Below the pieces are notes generated by a model. The model was not told the origin of the DNA. It did not search any database and worked only from the letters and a program-made list of their open reading frames with translations. 8,929 nucleotides of DNA from Bacillota bacterium. GTDB taxonomy: Bacteria > Bacillota > Clostridia > Acetivibrionales > DSM-1351. The stretch lies in contig JAEZIU010000074.1 of NCBI GenBank assembly GCA_023436485.1, positions 1-8,929 of the forward strand, read 5' to 3'. Shown piece after piece: positions 1-6,755 of the stretch. A program made the position numbers and the translations under genes. The stretch's first letter is position 1. The number at the start of each line of letters is the position of its first letter.

Positions 1-2
1 AT

Positions 3-1493
3 GTGATAAATGTGCTGTACTACCCTAACGTAACGACAAATGACGTACTGTTGCTGCTAGAACACCCGATATATACAGGTGAACCTGTGACGTTGGATTA
101 TACAGGTGGTACAACTGCCATAAGAACCATGGAGGGTGTGGAACTTGCAAATTTTACAGGTTATTCCGTAATCAATAACAGTACAGTGACTGGAGGCGGA
201 GCCGGAGTCGGTGGTTCAATACCTGTTGGACAGGATACAGCTACTACACCCCAACCACCGCTGCTACCAATTGTCACAGTGCCAATTATTAAAGGAACAC
301 CAGCAGCATTAGTTGATTCCCAAACGGTAATTGATGAAAGAAACGGTCAAGGGATGGCTAGACTTACAGATGAGTCAATAAAAACAATAAAAACAACAGT
401 AGCGGCTGCACAGTCAGCATATCAATCGTCAAATGAAAAACCTGATGTGTCTGTAGTTGTTAAAGTCCAGCCTATTAAAGGTGCAAAAGGCTATGAACAG
501 TTACTTCCTGTGGACATAGTAGATGATACAGCTCCTGCAGCACACATTGTAATTGAAACGTCAGTGGGGGCAGTAAGTGTACCAACTAATATGTTGGCTA
601 ACCGGGGATATGCAGCAGATGAACTAATGGGAATATCTATTGCCCAGTCAGAGCCGATAGAACTTCCCACAGAAACTCAGAGTTTAATAGGAAATAGACC
701 GATAATTGACCTTATTGCTAAGTTGGCAGGAAATAAAGTTACCTGGAATAATAAAAATGCACCGGTAACCGTAGTAATTCCCTACACTCCTACACCTTTA
801 GAAGCAATGAATCCTGATGGATTGACAGTGCACTACATTGACAATAATGGGGTTGCACATCCGGTACCAAATGCTAAATTTGATGTAGTTACCAATACAA
901 TCGTATTCAGCACAACCCATTTCAGTAAGTATGCTGTAGTATTTGAAGATAAGACGTTTAAGGACCTGGACGGCGTACACTGGGCAAGGAAAGCCATTAA
1001 TTCCTTGGCATCAAAGGGAATAATCAGCGGTGTTGGAAACGATGAATTCAGACCCGAGGCAAACATAAAGAGAGCGGACTTACTGAAAATGATGATCACG
1101 TCTTTAGGTTTGTCTTCGGAAGCTAAGGATAACTTCTCTGATGTTGATTCTGGTAAATACTATGCGGATACTGTTGCCGTGGGTAAAGCTCTTGGAATAG
1201 TAGCAGGGTATAATGGACAATTTCATCCGGAAGAAACAATTTCTCGTCAGGACTTTATGGTTATAGCTTATAAAGCAATCCAGTCTGCAAATATCAAATT
1301 GACGGTTGTACATACAAATGGTTTGAACAGATTTAATGATGCAGATGTTGTTTCAAATTATGCCAGAAAGGCAATAGAATTTTTGGCAAACAGGGGGATC
1401 GTCAATGGCAGCAACGCCAATGTTAACCCAAAGGCTAAAATAACCAGGGCTGAGGCTGCTCAATTGATCTATAGTATATTCTTACAGAAGTAA
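3..1493 (+). CDS. S-layer-homology (SLH) surface protein, 5' end cut off by the window
   Basis: Exported protein expected to be held on the cell wall by three C-terminal SLH repeats (about residues 316-365, 372-430 and 440-494 of the visible 496). The repeats show FxDxxxxxWAxxAI-type openings (FKDLDGVHWARKAI, FSDVD, FNDADVVSNYARKAI) and the IKRAD / ISRQD / ITRAE turn motifs; such repeats usually bind pyruvylated secondary wall polymer. Residues 1-60 resemble one SwmB/Ig-like repeat (VTLDYTGG, ELANFTG, VINNS). A Gly- and Pro-rich linker follows at about 60-97. Residues 100-313 match by eye the domain that often precedes SLH repeats in clostridial surface proteins (IPYTPTPLE, HYIDNNGVAHPVPN, FSTTHFSKYAVVF). 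No signal peptide is visible and the frame is open to the left edge, so the GTG at 3 is probably not the real start and more repeats may lie upstream. Its partner or substrate cannot be read from the sequence. It occupies the cargo position of element 1, the place GH44 holds in element 2. Confidence 0.9.
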   Translation: MINVLYYPNVTTNDVLLLLEHPIYTGEPVTLDYTGGTTAIRTMEGVELANFTGYSVINNSTVTGGGAGVGGSIPVGQDTATTPQPPLLPIVTVPIIKGTPAALVDSQTVIDERNGQGMARLTDESIKTIKTTVAAAQSAYQSSNEKPDVSVVVKVQPIKGAKGYEQLLPVDIVDDTAPAAHIVIETSVGAVSVPTNMLANRGYAADELMGISIAQSEPIELPTETQSLIGNRPIIDLIAKLAGNKVTWNNKNAPVTVVIPYTPTPLEAMNPDGLTVHYIDNNGVAHPVPNAKFDVVTNTIVFSTTHFSKYAVVFEDKTFKDLDGVHWARKAINSLASKGIISGVGNDEFRPEANIKRADLLKMMITSLGLSSEAKDNFSDVDSGKYYADTVAVGKALGIVAGYNGQFHPEETISRQDFMVIAYKAIQSANIKLTVVHTNGLNRFNDADVVSNYARKAIEFLANRGIVNGSNANVNPKAKITRAEAAQLIYSIFLQK

Positions 1494-1649
1494 AATTATT
1501 ATGGAGTAAAGAGAAGTATGTATGTGGGAGTGCCAAAGTTGTCGCTCGTTTTGCTTGCTCGATTGTAGTTAAGTTCACATATCTTTATTTTAAAGTTTTC
1601 CAAAAACAATAGCAACAATATGAAATTAGTTTATCGAATTTGCTGTGCT

Positions 1650-1672
1650 TACTAACATTGATAATGTTAGTA
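1650..1672. other. Perfect 10-bp hairpin / palindrome
   Basis: TACTAACATT and AATGTTAGTA are perfect inverted copies separated by GAT, in the spacer after the SLH gene. The downstream sequence (TCTTAAAAAG) is poor in T, so this is not a clear terminator. It could be an operator or an RNA hairpin. No function is assigned. Confidence 0.45.
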
Positions 1673-1707
1673 TCTTAAAAAGAATATATTAATTTATTTC
1701 TATGGTA

Positions 1708-1740
1708 AAAGGCTAGTTATGTGTTTATTAACTAGCCTTT
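1708..1740. terminator. Rho-independent terminator, probably bidirectional
   Basis: AAAGGCTAGTTA (1708-1719) and TAACTAGCCTTT (1729-1740) form a perfect 12-bp stem with a 9-nt loop. The plus-strand transcript continues ATCTTTTCC. The stem begins with AAA and ends with TTT, so both directions have a short U run. It ends transcription from the SLH gene and separates it from the small ORF/recombinase unit. The same arrangement is seen after the GH44 gene. Confidence 0.8.
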
Positions 1741-1813
1741 ATCTTTTCCTGCCATTAAGTAACGGTTTTTTCAAGAACTTTCCAATCAGCAACATCCAAT
1801 TTACGTTGACGTT

Positions 1814-1825
1814 ATAGTTAACTAT
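1814..1825. promoter_or_regulatory. 12-bp perfect palindrome upstream of small ORF 1 (possible operator)
   Basis: ATAGTTAACTAT is its own reverse complement and lies about 40 bp before the start of small ORF 1. A -10-like TAGAAT follows at 1841-1846, but no good -35 at 16-18 bp spacing is present; the TTGACG at 1806-1811 is 29 bp away. A regulator-dependent or alternative-sigma promoter with this palindrome as operator is possible. AT-rich palindromes of this size also occur by chance. Confidence 0.25.
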
Positions 1826-1864
1826 TTTTTTATTTCTGAATAGAATGTATTGGGGGGTGATAGT

Positions 1865-2017
1865 ATGACAATTAAAAATAACAGGATTGAACTTACTTCA
1901 GAAGAAAGTAACATATTTACACGCCAGTTTAAAATAGGAATAATCAAGCAGCTGTATAAAGAAAAGCTGCTGACCGGTGAGCAATATGATCAGGTGATTA
2001 AAGCAATTAATAGCTAG
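1865..2017 (+). CDS. Small ORF 1 (50 aa), SHOCT-like, upstream of recombinase 1
   Basis: The ATG at 1865 follows an exceptionally strong ribosome site, GGGGGGTGA (1852-1860), with a 4-nt gap, which makes translation likely despite the length. The protein is charged and has no membrane segment or signal peptide. Its C-terminal half, FKIGIIKQLYKEKLLTGEQY followed by DQVIKAINS, looks like the short SHOCT motif (helix, Gly turn, then an acidic helix). It lies 68 nt before recombinase 1 and is probably cotranscribed with it; element 2 has a different small ORF in the same place. A role as recombination directionality factor or recombinase regulator is inferred from position only. I do not recognise a named family member. 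Confidence 0.65.
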   Translation: MTIKNNRIELTSEESNIFTRQFKIGIIKQLYKEKLLTGEQYDQVIKAINS

Positions 2018-2032
2018 TGATTTATACAAACG

Positions 2033-2070
2033 GCCTGCTTGCAATTAAAAGTAGGCTCTTATTTTATTTA
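2033..2070 (+). terminator. Attenuator-like hairpin between small ORF 1 and recombinase 1
   Basis: GCCTGCTT (2033-2040) pairs with AAGTAGGC (2049-2056) over 8 bp including one G·U pair, with an 8-nt loop. The T-rich stretch TCTTATTTTATTTA follows. It starts 15 nt after the stop of small ORF 1 and ends just before the ribosome site of recombinase 1. This is a moderate intrinsic terminator and could make recombinase expression depend on readthrough. Confidence 0.45.
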
Positions 2071-2085
2071 GTCAGAGGTAAATGT

Positions 2086-3690
2086 ATGAAAATAAAAGTT
2101 GGTGCTTATTGCAGAGTTTCAACTGAAAAGGATGATCAGATAAATTCACTTCAGAGCCAAAAAAAGTATTTTGAAAAATACATAAGGAACAATCCTGACT
2201 GGGAATTTGTCGACATTTATGCTGATGAGGGAATTAGTGGGACACAGGCCGAGAATCGAATGGAATTTCAGAGGATGATCTCTGATGCTAAATGCAAAAG
2301 GCTAGATTTGATATTGACTAAAGAGATTTCAAGATTCGCAAGAAACACAAAGATCAGTATTGATTATACGCGTATGCTAAAAGAGCTTGGAGTAGGTGTC
2401 ATCTTTATCAATGATAGTATTAATACTCTTGACGGAGATGGTGAATTGAGGCTTACAATTATGTCGGCCATTGCCCAGGATGAAAGTAGAAAAACATCCG
2501 AACGGGTAAAGTGGGGACAAAAAAGAAGGATGGAGCAGGGTGTTGTTTTCGGACGTGAGCTATTTGGATACAACTTGTATAAAGGCGTTTTAACGGTTAA
2601 TGAGGAAGAAGCTGAAGTAGTAAGATTGATTTTTCACAAGTATACCATCGAAGGAAAAGGTACTCATGTAATTGCAAGAGAGCTATATGAAGACAATATA
2701 CAATCAAAAAGATATAAAAACAGGTGGTCAAATACCGTAATTTTGAGGCTTTTAAGAAATGAAAAATATGTTGGAGATCTGGCCCAAAAAAAGACCATAA
2801 CTCCAAATTACTTAGATCATAAAAAGAAATATAACAGGGGAGAAGAAGAGATGGTATATATAAAAAACCATCATACTCCTATCATATCAAGGGAATTATG
2901 GGATGCAACACAAGAACAGATCAGCCAACGATCAGCATCAAAGGAGCAAAAAAGCAAATACAGCAATAAATATTGGTGCTCGGGAAAGCTGCTTTGTGGC
3001 GAATGTGGAAGTAAATTTGTGGGGAGAAGTAAAAAATTAAAAAACGGGGAGGTTTACAAGGCTTGGAGATGTAGCCAGGCTAGAAGCTATGGCAGTCTCA
3101 AGATTGATGTCAATGGAAATCAGGTTGGTTGCAACAATAAGAGTATTAATCACATTGTGCTTGGTAAAATAGTAAAAAGTGTTTTGTACTCAATAAATTC
3201 AAACAAGGAAAAAATAATATCCGAGTTGGTATCGGAAATCAGGAAACTGAACAAGTTGACTGATGTAAAGAGTACAGATTCATTTACAAGAAAAATAGAA
3301 GACCTGAACCGTAAAAAGCAGGAAGTAATTAATCTAATGATTGAGGGAAGCATATCTAAGGATGATATGGTCTTAATGAATAAAAAGTATGACTTTGAGA
3401 TAAAGAAAGTTAAAACGGATATCAAAAATATTGAAGATATCAATATTATAAACAGCAGGAATGCGGATAAGCTGCAGATATATATAGACAGGATAAATTC
3501 TCTGGTTAACCAGATAGAAGGAAAAGATTCAGAGGAAGTATTTAAGCTTACAGTAAAAAAGGTTATCCTTTATAAAAATAATATATTGGAATTATATTTA
3601 ACATGTATGCCGGAGCCTATAAAGTTAAAGTATAAAAGCAAAGGTAAAAATGGTAACTATAGCGTTGAATACAGCTTTATAGACAATTGA
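2086..3690 (+). CDS. Large serine site-specific recombinase of element 1
   Basis: A 534-aa large serine integrase, cytoplasmic and DNA-binding, predicted to cut attachment sites with 2-nt staggered ends through a Ser-DNA intermediate. The N-terminal resolvase domain (about 4-150) has the nucleophile context YCRVST with Ser12 and Arg10, and the conserved SRFARNT segment (Ser82, Arg83, Arg86). A recombinase domain follows (about 160-285). The zinc ribbon is complete, with Cys304, Cys307, Cys329 and Cys349. A coiled coil (about 385-470) and a short C-terminal tail complete the usual large-serine-integrase order. The frame is open back to a GTG at 2017, but I chose the ATG at 2086: AGAGGTA lies 5 nt before it and the protein then begins MKIKVGAYCRVS, as the family does. 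It ends 31 bp before the cotJC junction, so it most likely moved element 1 into cotJC. It is only distantly similar to recombinase 2. Confidence 0.93.
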   Translation: MKIKVGAYCRVSTEKDDQINSLQSQKKYFEKYIRNNPDWEFVDIYADEGISGTQAENRMEFQRMISDAKCKRLDLILTKEISRFARNTKISIDYTRMLKELGVGVIFINDSINTLDGDGELRLTIMSAIAQDESRKTSERVKWGQKRRMEQGVVFGRELFGYNLYKGVLTVNEEEAEVVRLIFHKYTIEGKGTHVIARELYEDNIQSKRYKNRWSNTVILRLLRNEKYVGDLAQKKTITPNYLDHKKKYNRGEEEMVYIKNHHTPIISRELWDATQEQISQRSASKEQKSKYSNKYWCSGKLLCGECGSKFVGRSKKLKNGEVYKAWRCSQARSYGSLKIDVNGNQVGCNNKSINHIVLGKIVKSVLYSINSNKEKIISELVSEIRKLNKLTDVKSTDSFTRKIEDLNRKKQEVINLMIEGSISKDDMVLMNKKYDFEIKKVKTDIKNIEDINIINSRNADKLQIYIDRINSLVNQIEGKDSEEVFKLTVKKVILYKNNILELYLTCMPEPIKLKYKSKGKNGNYSVEYSFIDN

Positions 3691-3704
3691 TTCATGAGGT
3701 ACCC

Positions 3705-3738
3705 TACAGATACAGATACACCTATATCTGTAAGTGTA
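3705..3738. other. Element 1 right attachment junction in cotJC, core CC at 3721-3722
   Basis: An inverted repeat is centred exactly between 3721 and 3722. TACAGATA (3711-3718) pairs with TATCTGTA (3725-3732), A3720 with T3723, and further out TACA (3705-3708) with TGTA (3735-3738). Large serine recombinase sites are dyads around a central dinucleotide, which fits CC here. The left arm is element DNA and the right arm is cotJC coding sequence; CotJC similarity stops at this point. The left arm also contains TACAGA repeated in tandem. Exact crossover is inferred. Confidence 0.6.
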
Positions 3739-3815
3739 CCTTTAGCTTGCTCGTATGGCATTGTATACCTCTGATTAAGGTAACGCAGGGATGCAGCAAG
3801 TTCTCCATCAGGCCC
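3720..3815 (-). pseudogene. cotJC: cotJC, middle piece (codons 31-62)
   Basis: Read on the minus strand from 3815, this encodes GPDGELAASLRYLNQRY, TMPYEQAKG and TLTDIG, a segment typical of CotJC, the manganese-catalase-like spore coat protein. It has no start or stop of its own. At 3815 it joins exactly in frame to codon 30 of the 5' piece at 8577 if element 2 is removed. At 3720 it runs into element 1. The 3' part of the gene, containing most metal-ligand residues, is outside the window. It cannot make a functional protein as it stands, but nothing in it is mutated: no stop or frameshift is visible. That fits a gene still under selection or only recently interrupted. Confidence 0.85.
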
Positions 3816-3840
3816 GCCGGATTTCAAGTTTTTATAAATC
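3811..3840. other. Element 2 left attachment site
   Basis: The core GGCCCGCC (3811-3818) is repeated in the same orientation at 8483-8490. From 3816 to 3840 lies a 25-bp arm (GCCGGATTTCAAGTT and on) that is the inverted copy of 8461-8485, with 24 of 25 bases matching. The likely crossover dinucleotide is CC at 3814-3815. Sequence to the left is cotJC and sequence to the right is element DNA. Confidence 0.85.
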
Positions 3841-3899
3841 GCCCGTTAAAGAATTACTTCAAATAAGCAGAAATTTTAACAATATATTACTTTTACATA

Positions 3900-3908
3900 T
3901 GATATAAT
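3900..3908 (+). promoter_or_regulatory. Extended -10 promoter for the GH44 gene
   Basis: TGATATAAT (3900-3908) is a perfect extended -10 (TGnTATAAT) for the housekeeping sigma factor. No good -35 is present at 16-18 bp, which extended -10 promoters tolerate. Transcription would begin near 3915 and give a leader of about 140 nt. The leader contains a second GGAGG at 3980-3984 without a well-spaced start codon. The rest of 3841-4054 shows nothing else I can support. Confidence 0.5.
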
Positions 3909-4054
3909 TTAAGTAAAATATGTTAAAAACAAGAATAAAATTATCATTTGCAACATTAAGGTGAAAATTAAAGAAGAAAGGAGGATGCGGCTATTAATAA
4001 TTTACCTGAATGTCAGCGAATGAGTAAAAAAACATAAAAGGAGACTAAAGTTAA

Positions 4055-6640
4055 ATGGTGAAAGTAACAAAAATGAGAAAGGTTGGGGCATTAGTTGTTG
4101 GATCTGCATTGCTTTTCACAACTATGATTCCTGCAAGCATCTCTTCAGTAGCTGCCAGCGAAGCAATCAACGTAAGTATAGACACAACTGCTGAGAGAGC
4201 TGCAATCAGCCCATATATTTATGGAGGAAACTGGGAGTTCAATAATGCTAAATTAACTGCAAAGAGATTCGGCGGAAACAGAGTAACTGGTTTTAACTGG
4301 GAAAACAGTTTCTCAAATGCAGGTAGTGACTGGCAACAGTCCAGTGACACTTATATGTTGACAAACAACAAAATCCCCGAAGCAAAATGGAGTGAGCCGG
4401 GTGTAGTAATATCAGATTTTCAGGACAAAAACCTTGCAGCCGGTGAACCGTATTCATTGGTAACCTTGCAGGCAGCTGGATATGTTGCTGCAGATGCAAA
4501 TGGGACTGTAGCAGAAGATGAAGTAGCACCTTCAGCTAGATGGAAAGAGGTTAAATCCAAAAAAGATGCACCTTTATCTCTTACACCAGATACAACTGAC
4601 AACTATGTATATATGGATGAGTTGGTAAACTTCCTTGTAAATAAATATGGAAGTGCCTCCACTGCAACAGGAATAAAAGGCTATGCATTAGACAATGAGC
4701 CAGCTCTGTGGCCTAGTACACATCCAAGACTTCATCCTCAAAAGCCAACCTGTGCTGAGGTGGTAGATAAGAACATTAATCTTGCTAAAGCAGTAAAAAG
4801 CGTTGATCCAAGTGCTGAAACCTTTGGACTTGTAGCATATGGTTTTGCTGAATACAATGATTTTCAGTCAGCTACGGATTGGGCAGATTTAAAAGGCAAC
4901 TACACATGGTTCCTTGATTATTATCTGGACAGCATGAAAAAGGCTTCTACTGAAGCAGGAACCCGTTTGGTAGATGCTTTAGATTTGCACTGGTATCCTG
5001 AAGCAAAGGGCGGCGGACAAAGAATATGTTTTGGAGAAGACCCAACAAATATTCTTTGTAACAAAGCACGTCTACAGGCAGCTAGAACATTATGGGATCC
5101 TACATATCAAGAAGATAGCTGGATAGCACAGTATTGCAGCTTTGGACTTCCTTTAATACCAAAAGTAAAAGAGTCCATAGACAAATACAATCCGGGAACT
5201 AAGCTTGCCTTCACAGAATATTCATATGGTGCAGACAATCATATAACCGGTGGTATAGCGGAAGCTGATGTATTAGGTGTATTCGGTAAATATGGTGTTT
5301 ACCTTGCAACAGTTTGGGGTGGCGGAAGTTACACAGCAGCTGGTGTAAACATGTATACAAATTATGACGGTAATGGTTCAAAATATGGAGATACAAAAGT
5401 AAAAGCAGAAACTTCCGACATAGAAAACACATCTGTATATGCTTCAGTTGATTCAAAAGACGATTCAAAATTACATGTTATCCTAATTAACAAAAATTAT
5501 GATAGTCCTATGACAGTTAACTTTGGTATTAACGGTGACAAGCAGTATACATCAGGAAGAGTATGGTCATTTGATAGAAGTAGTGCAAACATAACAGAAA
5601 AAGCTCCAATAGATGCTATAAGCGGTAACAAATTAACTTACACAATACCTGCATTAACCGTATGCCACATAGTACTTGACTCAAGTAACCCTGCTATACT
5701 TTACGGTGATGCAAATAAAGACGGAACTGTAGATGCTATAGATTATGCAATTTTTAAGAAAATTTTATTAAATCCTGATTCTAATTATGACAAAGCATGT
5801 GATTTAAACCTTGATAACGCTGTTGATGCAGTAGATTTCGGAATATTAAGACAATACCTTCTTGCAAAAATATCTAGCTTACCTTACAAAAATATAACAG
5901 AGAACAAACCACCGGTAGCTGCCTTTACAGTATCACCAAAAGAAGCATTTACCGGAGATAATATAAATTTTGATGCAACAACTTCAACAGATCCTGACGG
6001 AAACGTTCACGTTTATGCATGGGACTTCGGTGATGGTACAGAGGGTTCCGGTGCAAATATTATTCATAAATATAAAGCTCCGGGAACATATACAATTAAG
6101 CTCACAGCAATTGATGAACAAGGATTATCAAATTCAGTGACAGACACAGTTACTATAACTTCAGCTACTGGTGATAATGCCGATGTAAACTTTGAAGACG
6201 GAGAGTTAAATGGTTTCACAACTAACGACAGTACATTAACAAAATTATCAGTTACCTCAGACAAGGCTTTCCAGGGAAACAAGTCCCTCAAATGGGAAGC
6301 TGTAGGCTCTAAAGACGGTAAGGTAGATGCTGAAATAAACAGTAGTGTACCTGTTTTAAAACCGGGACAATCAATGACATTCAGAGTTTGGATTCCAGAA
6401 GGTGCTCCAATAAAGTCCATTCAGCCATACGTTATGCCACATAACCCTGATTGGTCAGCATGTGAATGGAATTCTTCCTGGAAGGGCTATGACATGGTAA
6501 AGAAAGGTGATTGGAACGAATTCACAGTAACACTTCCTCTCACTACAGATGTTAGTTTAGATCAGTGCCAGTTTGGTATACAGGTTGAAACATCTGCAGA
6601 AGGCAACTTTACAATGTATGTTGATTCAATTGATTGGTAA
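4055..6640 (+). CDS. Cellulosomal GH44 endoglucanase/xyloglucanase: GH44-dockerin-PKD-CBM44
   Basis: An 861-aa secreted enzyme that cleaves internal beta-1,4-glucan bonds (GH44 is a retaining family active on cellulose derivatives and xyloglucan) and docks to scaffoldin cohesins. Order: signal peptide (about 1-35, KMRK, hydrophobic core, VAAS); GH44 domain (about 38-545); type I dockerin (549-611) with two calcium-binding duplicates, GDANKDGTVDAIDY and DLNLDNAVDAVDF; PKD (about 617-703, WDFGDG); CBM44 (about 708-861). The acid/base is Glu215 in LDNEPALW and the nucleophile Glu388 in FTEYSYG. Their spacing of 173 residues equals that of Glu186 and Glu359 reported for the Clostridium thermocellum CelJ GH44 domain. 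The dockerin is internal, as in the C-terminal half of CelJ, but the CelJ GH9 part is absent. The start is supported by AAAGGAGA at 4037-4044. It has its own promoter and terminator and is the only cargo gene of element 2. Confidence 0.95.
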   Translation: MVKVTKMRKVGALVVGSALLFTTMIPASISSVAASEAINVSIDTTAERAAISPYIYGGNWEFNNAKLTAKRFGGNRVTGFNWENSFSNAGSDWQQSSDTYMLTNNKIPEAKWSEPGVVISDFQDKNLAAGEPYSLVTLQAAGYVAADANGTVAEDEVAPSARWKEVKSKKDAPLSLTPDTTDNYVYMDELVNFLVNKYGSASTATGIKGYALDNEPALWPSTHPRLHPQKPTCAEVVDKNINLAKAVKSVDPSAETFGLVAYGFAEYNDFQSATDWADLKGNYTWFLDYYLDSMKKASTEAGTRLVDALDLHWYPEAKGGGQRICFGEDPTNILCNKARLQAARTLWDPTYQEDSWIAQYCSFGLPLIPKVKESIDKYNPGTKLAFTEYSYGADNHITGGIAEADVLGVFGKYGVYLATVWGGGSYTAAGVNMYTNYDGNGSKYGDTKVKAETSDIENTSVYASVDSKDDSKLHVILINKNYDSPMTVNFGINGDKQYTSGRVWSFDRSSANITEKAPIDAISGNKLTYTIPALTVCHIVLDSSNPAILYGDANKDGTVDAIDYAIFKKILLNPDSNYDKACDLNLDNAVDAVDFGILRQYLLAKISSLPYKNITENKPPVAAFTVSPKEAFTGDNINFDATTSTDPDGNVHVYAWDFGDGTEGSGANIIHKYKAPGTYTIKLTAIDEQGLSNSVTDTVTITSATGDNADVNFEDGELNGFTTNDSTLTKLSVTSDKAFQGNKSLKWEAVGSKDGKVDAEINSSVPVLKPGQSMTFRVWIPEGAPIKSIQPYVMPHNPDWSACEWNSSWKGYDMVKKGDWNEFTVTLPLTTDVSLDQCQFGIQVETSAEGNFTMYVDSIDW

Positions 6641-6652
6641 TATAAGAATAGA

Positions 6653-6691
6653 AAAAAGCTCTGGAGCGGCAAAATCGCTTCAGAGCTTTTT
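6653..6691 (+). terminator. Rho-independent terminator of the GH44 gene
   Basis: AAAAAGCTCTGGAGCG (6653-6668) and CGCTTCAGAGCTTTTT (6676-6691) form a 16-bp stem with one G·U pair and a 7-nt loop, ending in a U run 12 nt after the GH44 stop codon. It isolates the cellulase transcript from the recombinase unit. Confidence 0.9.
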
Positions 6692-6708
6692 ATATGTTAA
6701 TACTCGGA

Positions 6709-6738
6709 TTCACCAAAACATTTTACCACCCATATTAT
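6709..6738 (+). promoter_or_regulatory. Possible promoter for small ORF 2 and recombinase 2
   Basis: The GH44 terminator leaves only 64 nt in which the recombinase unit can have its own promoter. TTCACC (6709-6714) and TATTAT (6733-6738), 18 bp apart, are the best housekeeping-type pair I see, and both are imperfect. I found no convincing sigma-E or sigma-K promoter. Readthrough from GH44 is the alternative. Confidence 0.25.
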
Positions 6739-6751
6739 AAATATGGGGTGG
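6726..6751 (+). promoter_or_regulatory. Hairpin that could cover the ribosome site of small ORF 2
   Basis: CCACCCATAT (6726-6735) can pair with ATAT (6741-6744) and GGGTGG (6746-6751), with G6745 bulged and a 5-nt loop, TATAA. The 3' strand is the GGGGTGG ribosome site of small ORF 2, which starts at 6756. If transcription begins upstream of 6726, the ribosome site would be hidden; if it begins at the nearby promoter the hairpin cannot form. Confidence 0.4.
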
Positions 6752-6755
6752 GTTT

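Larger units (their letters stand above)
1..3722. mobile_element. Element 1: serine-recombinase intervening element in cotJC (right part only)
   Basis: Everything left of the junction at about 3721-3722 replaces the expected continuation of cotJC. On the minus strand CotJC runs normally to LTDIG and then becomes unrelated sequence, where the family continues roughly TEEL. A large serine recombinase ends 31 bp from this junction, the usual position of such a gene in its own element. The rest of cotJC is not found at 1494-1864 or elsewhere in the window, so the other end is inferred to lie beyond the left edge, which would make the SLH gene cargo. Alternatively, the element is shorter and the 3' part of cotJC has been lost. 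Confidence 0.55.

Noticed and set aside
798..1313. Minus-strand open frames within the SLH gene
   Set aside because: Shadows of the coding strand, without ribosome sites or recognisable domains.
1494..1864. Missing 3' part of cotJC in the spacer left of recombinase 1
   Set aside because: The minus strand here has many stops and no CotJC-like residues, and there is no inverted copy of the element 1 arm. The missing part must be outside the window or lost.
2017..2085. Upstream GTG start for recombinase 1 adding 23 residues
   Set aside because: The added residues are not typical of the family, there is no ribosome site, and the region contains the hairpin 2033-2056. ATG 2086 has a good ribosome site and gives a normal N-terminus.
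3700..3720. TACAGA tandem repeat as the start of a CRISPR or satellite array
   Set aside because: Only two adjacent copies are present, and they are explained better as part of the attachment arm of element 1.
3961..4023. Leader peptide upstream of GH44 (GTG 3961 or ATG 3985)
   Set aside because: The GGAGG directly abuts ATG 3985, leaving no room for initiation, and GTG 3961 has only a weak site. The 12-20 codon frame has no features of its own.
5211..6420. Minus-strand open frames within the GH44 gene
   Set aside because: Low-complexity or nonsensical compositions opposite a clear enzyme gene; no initiation signals.
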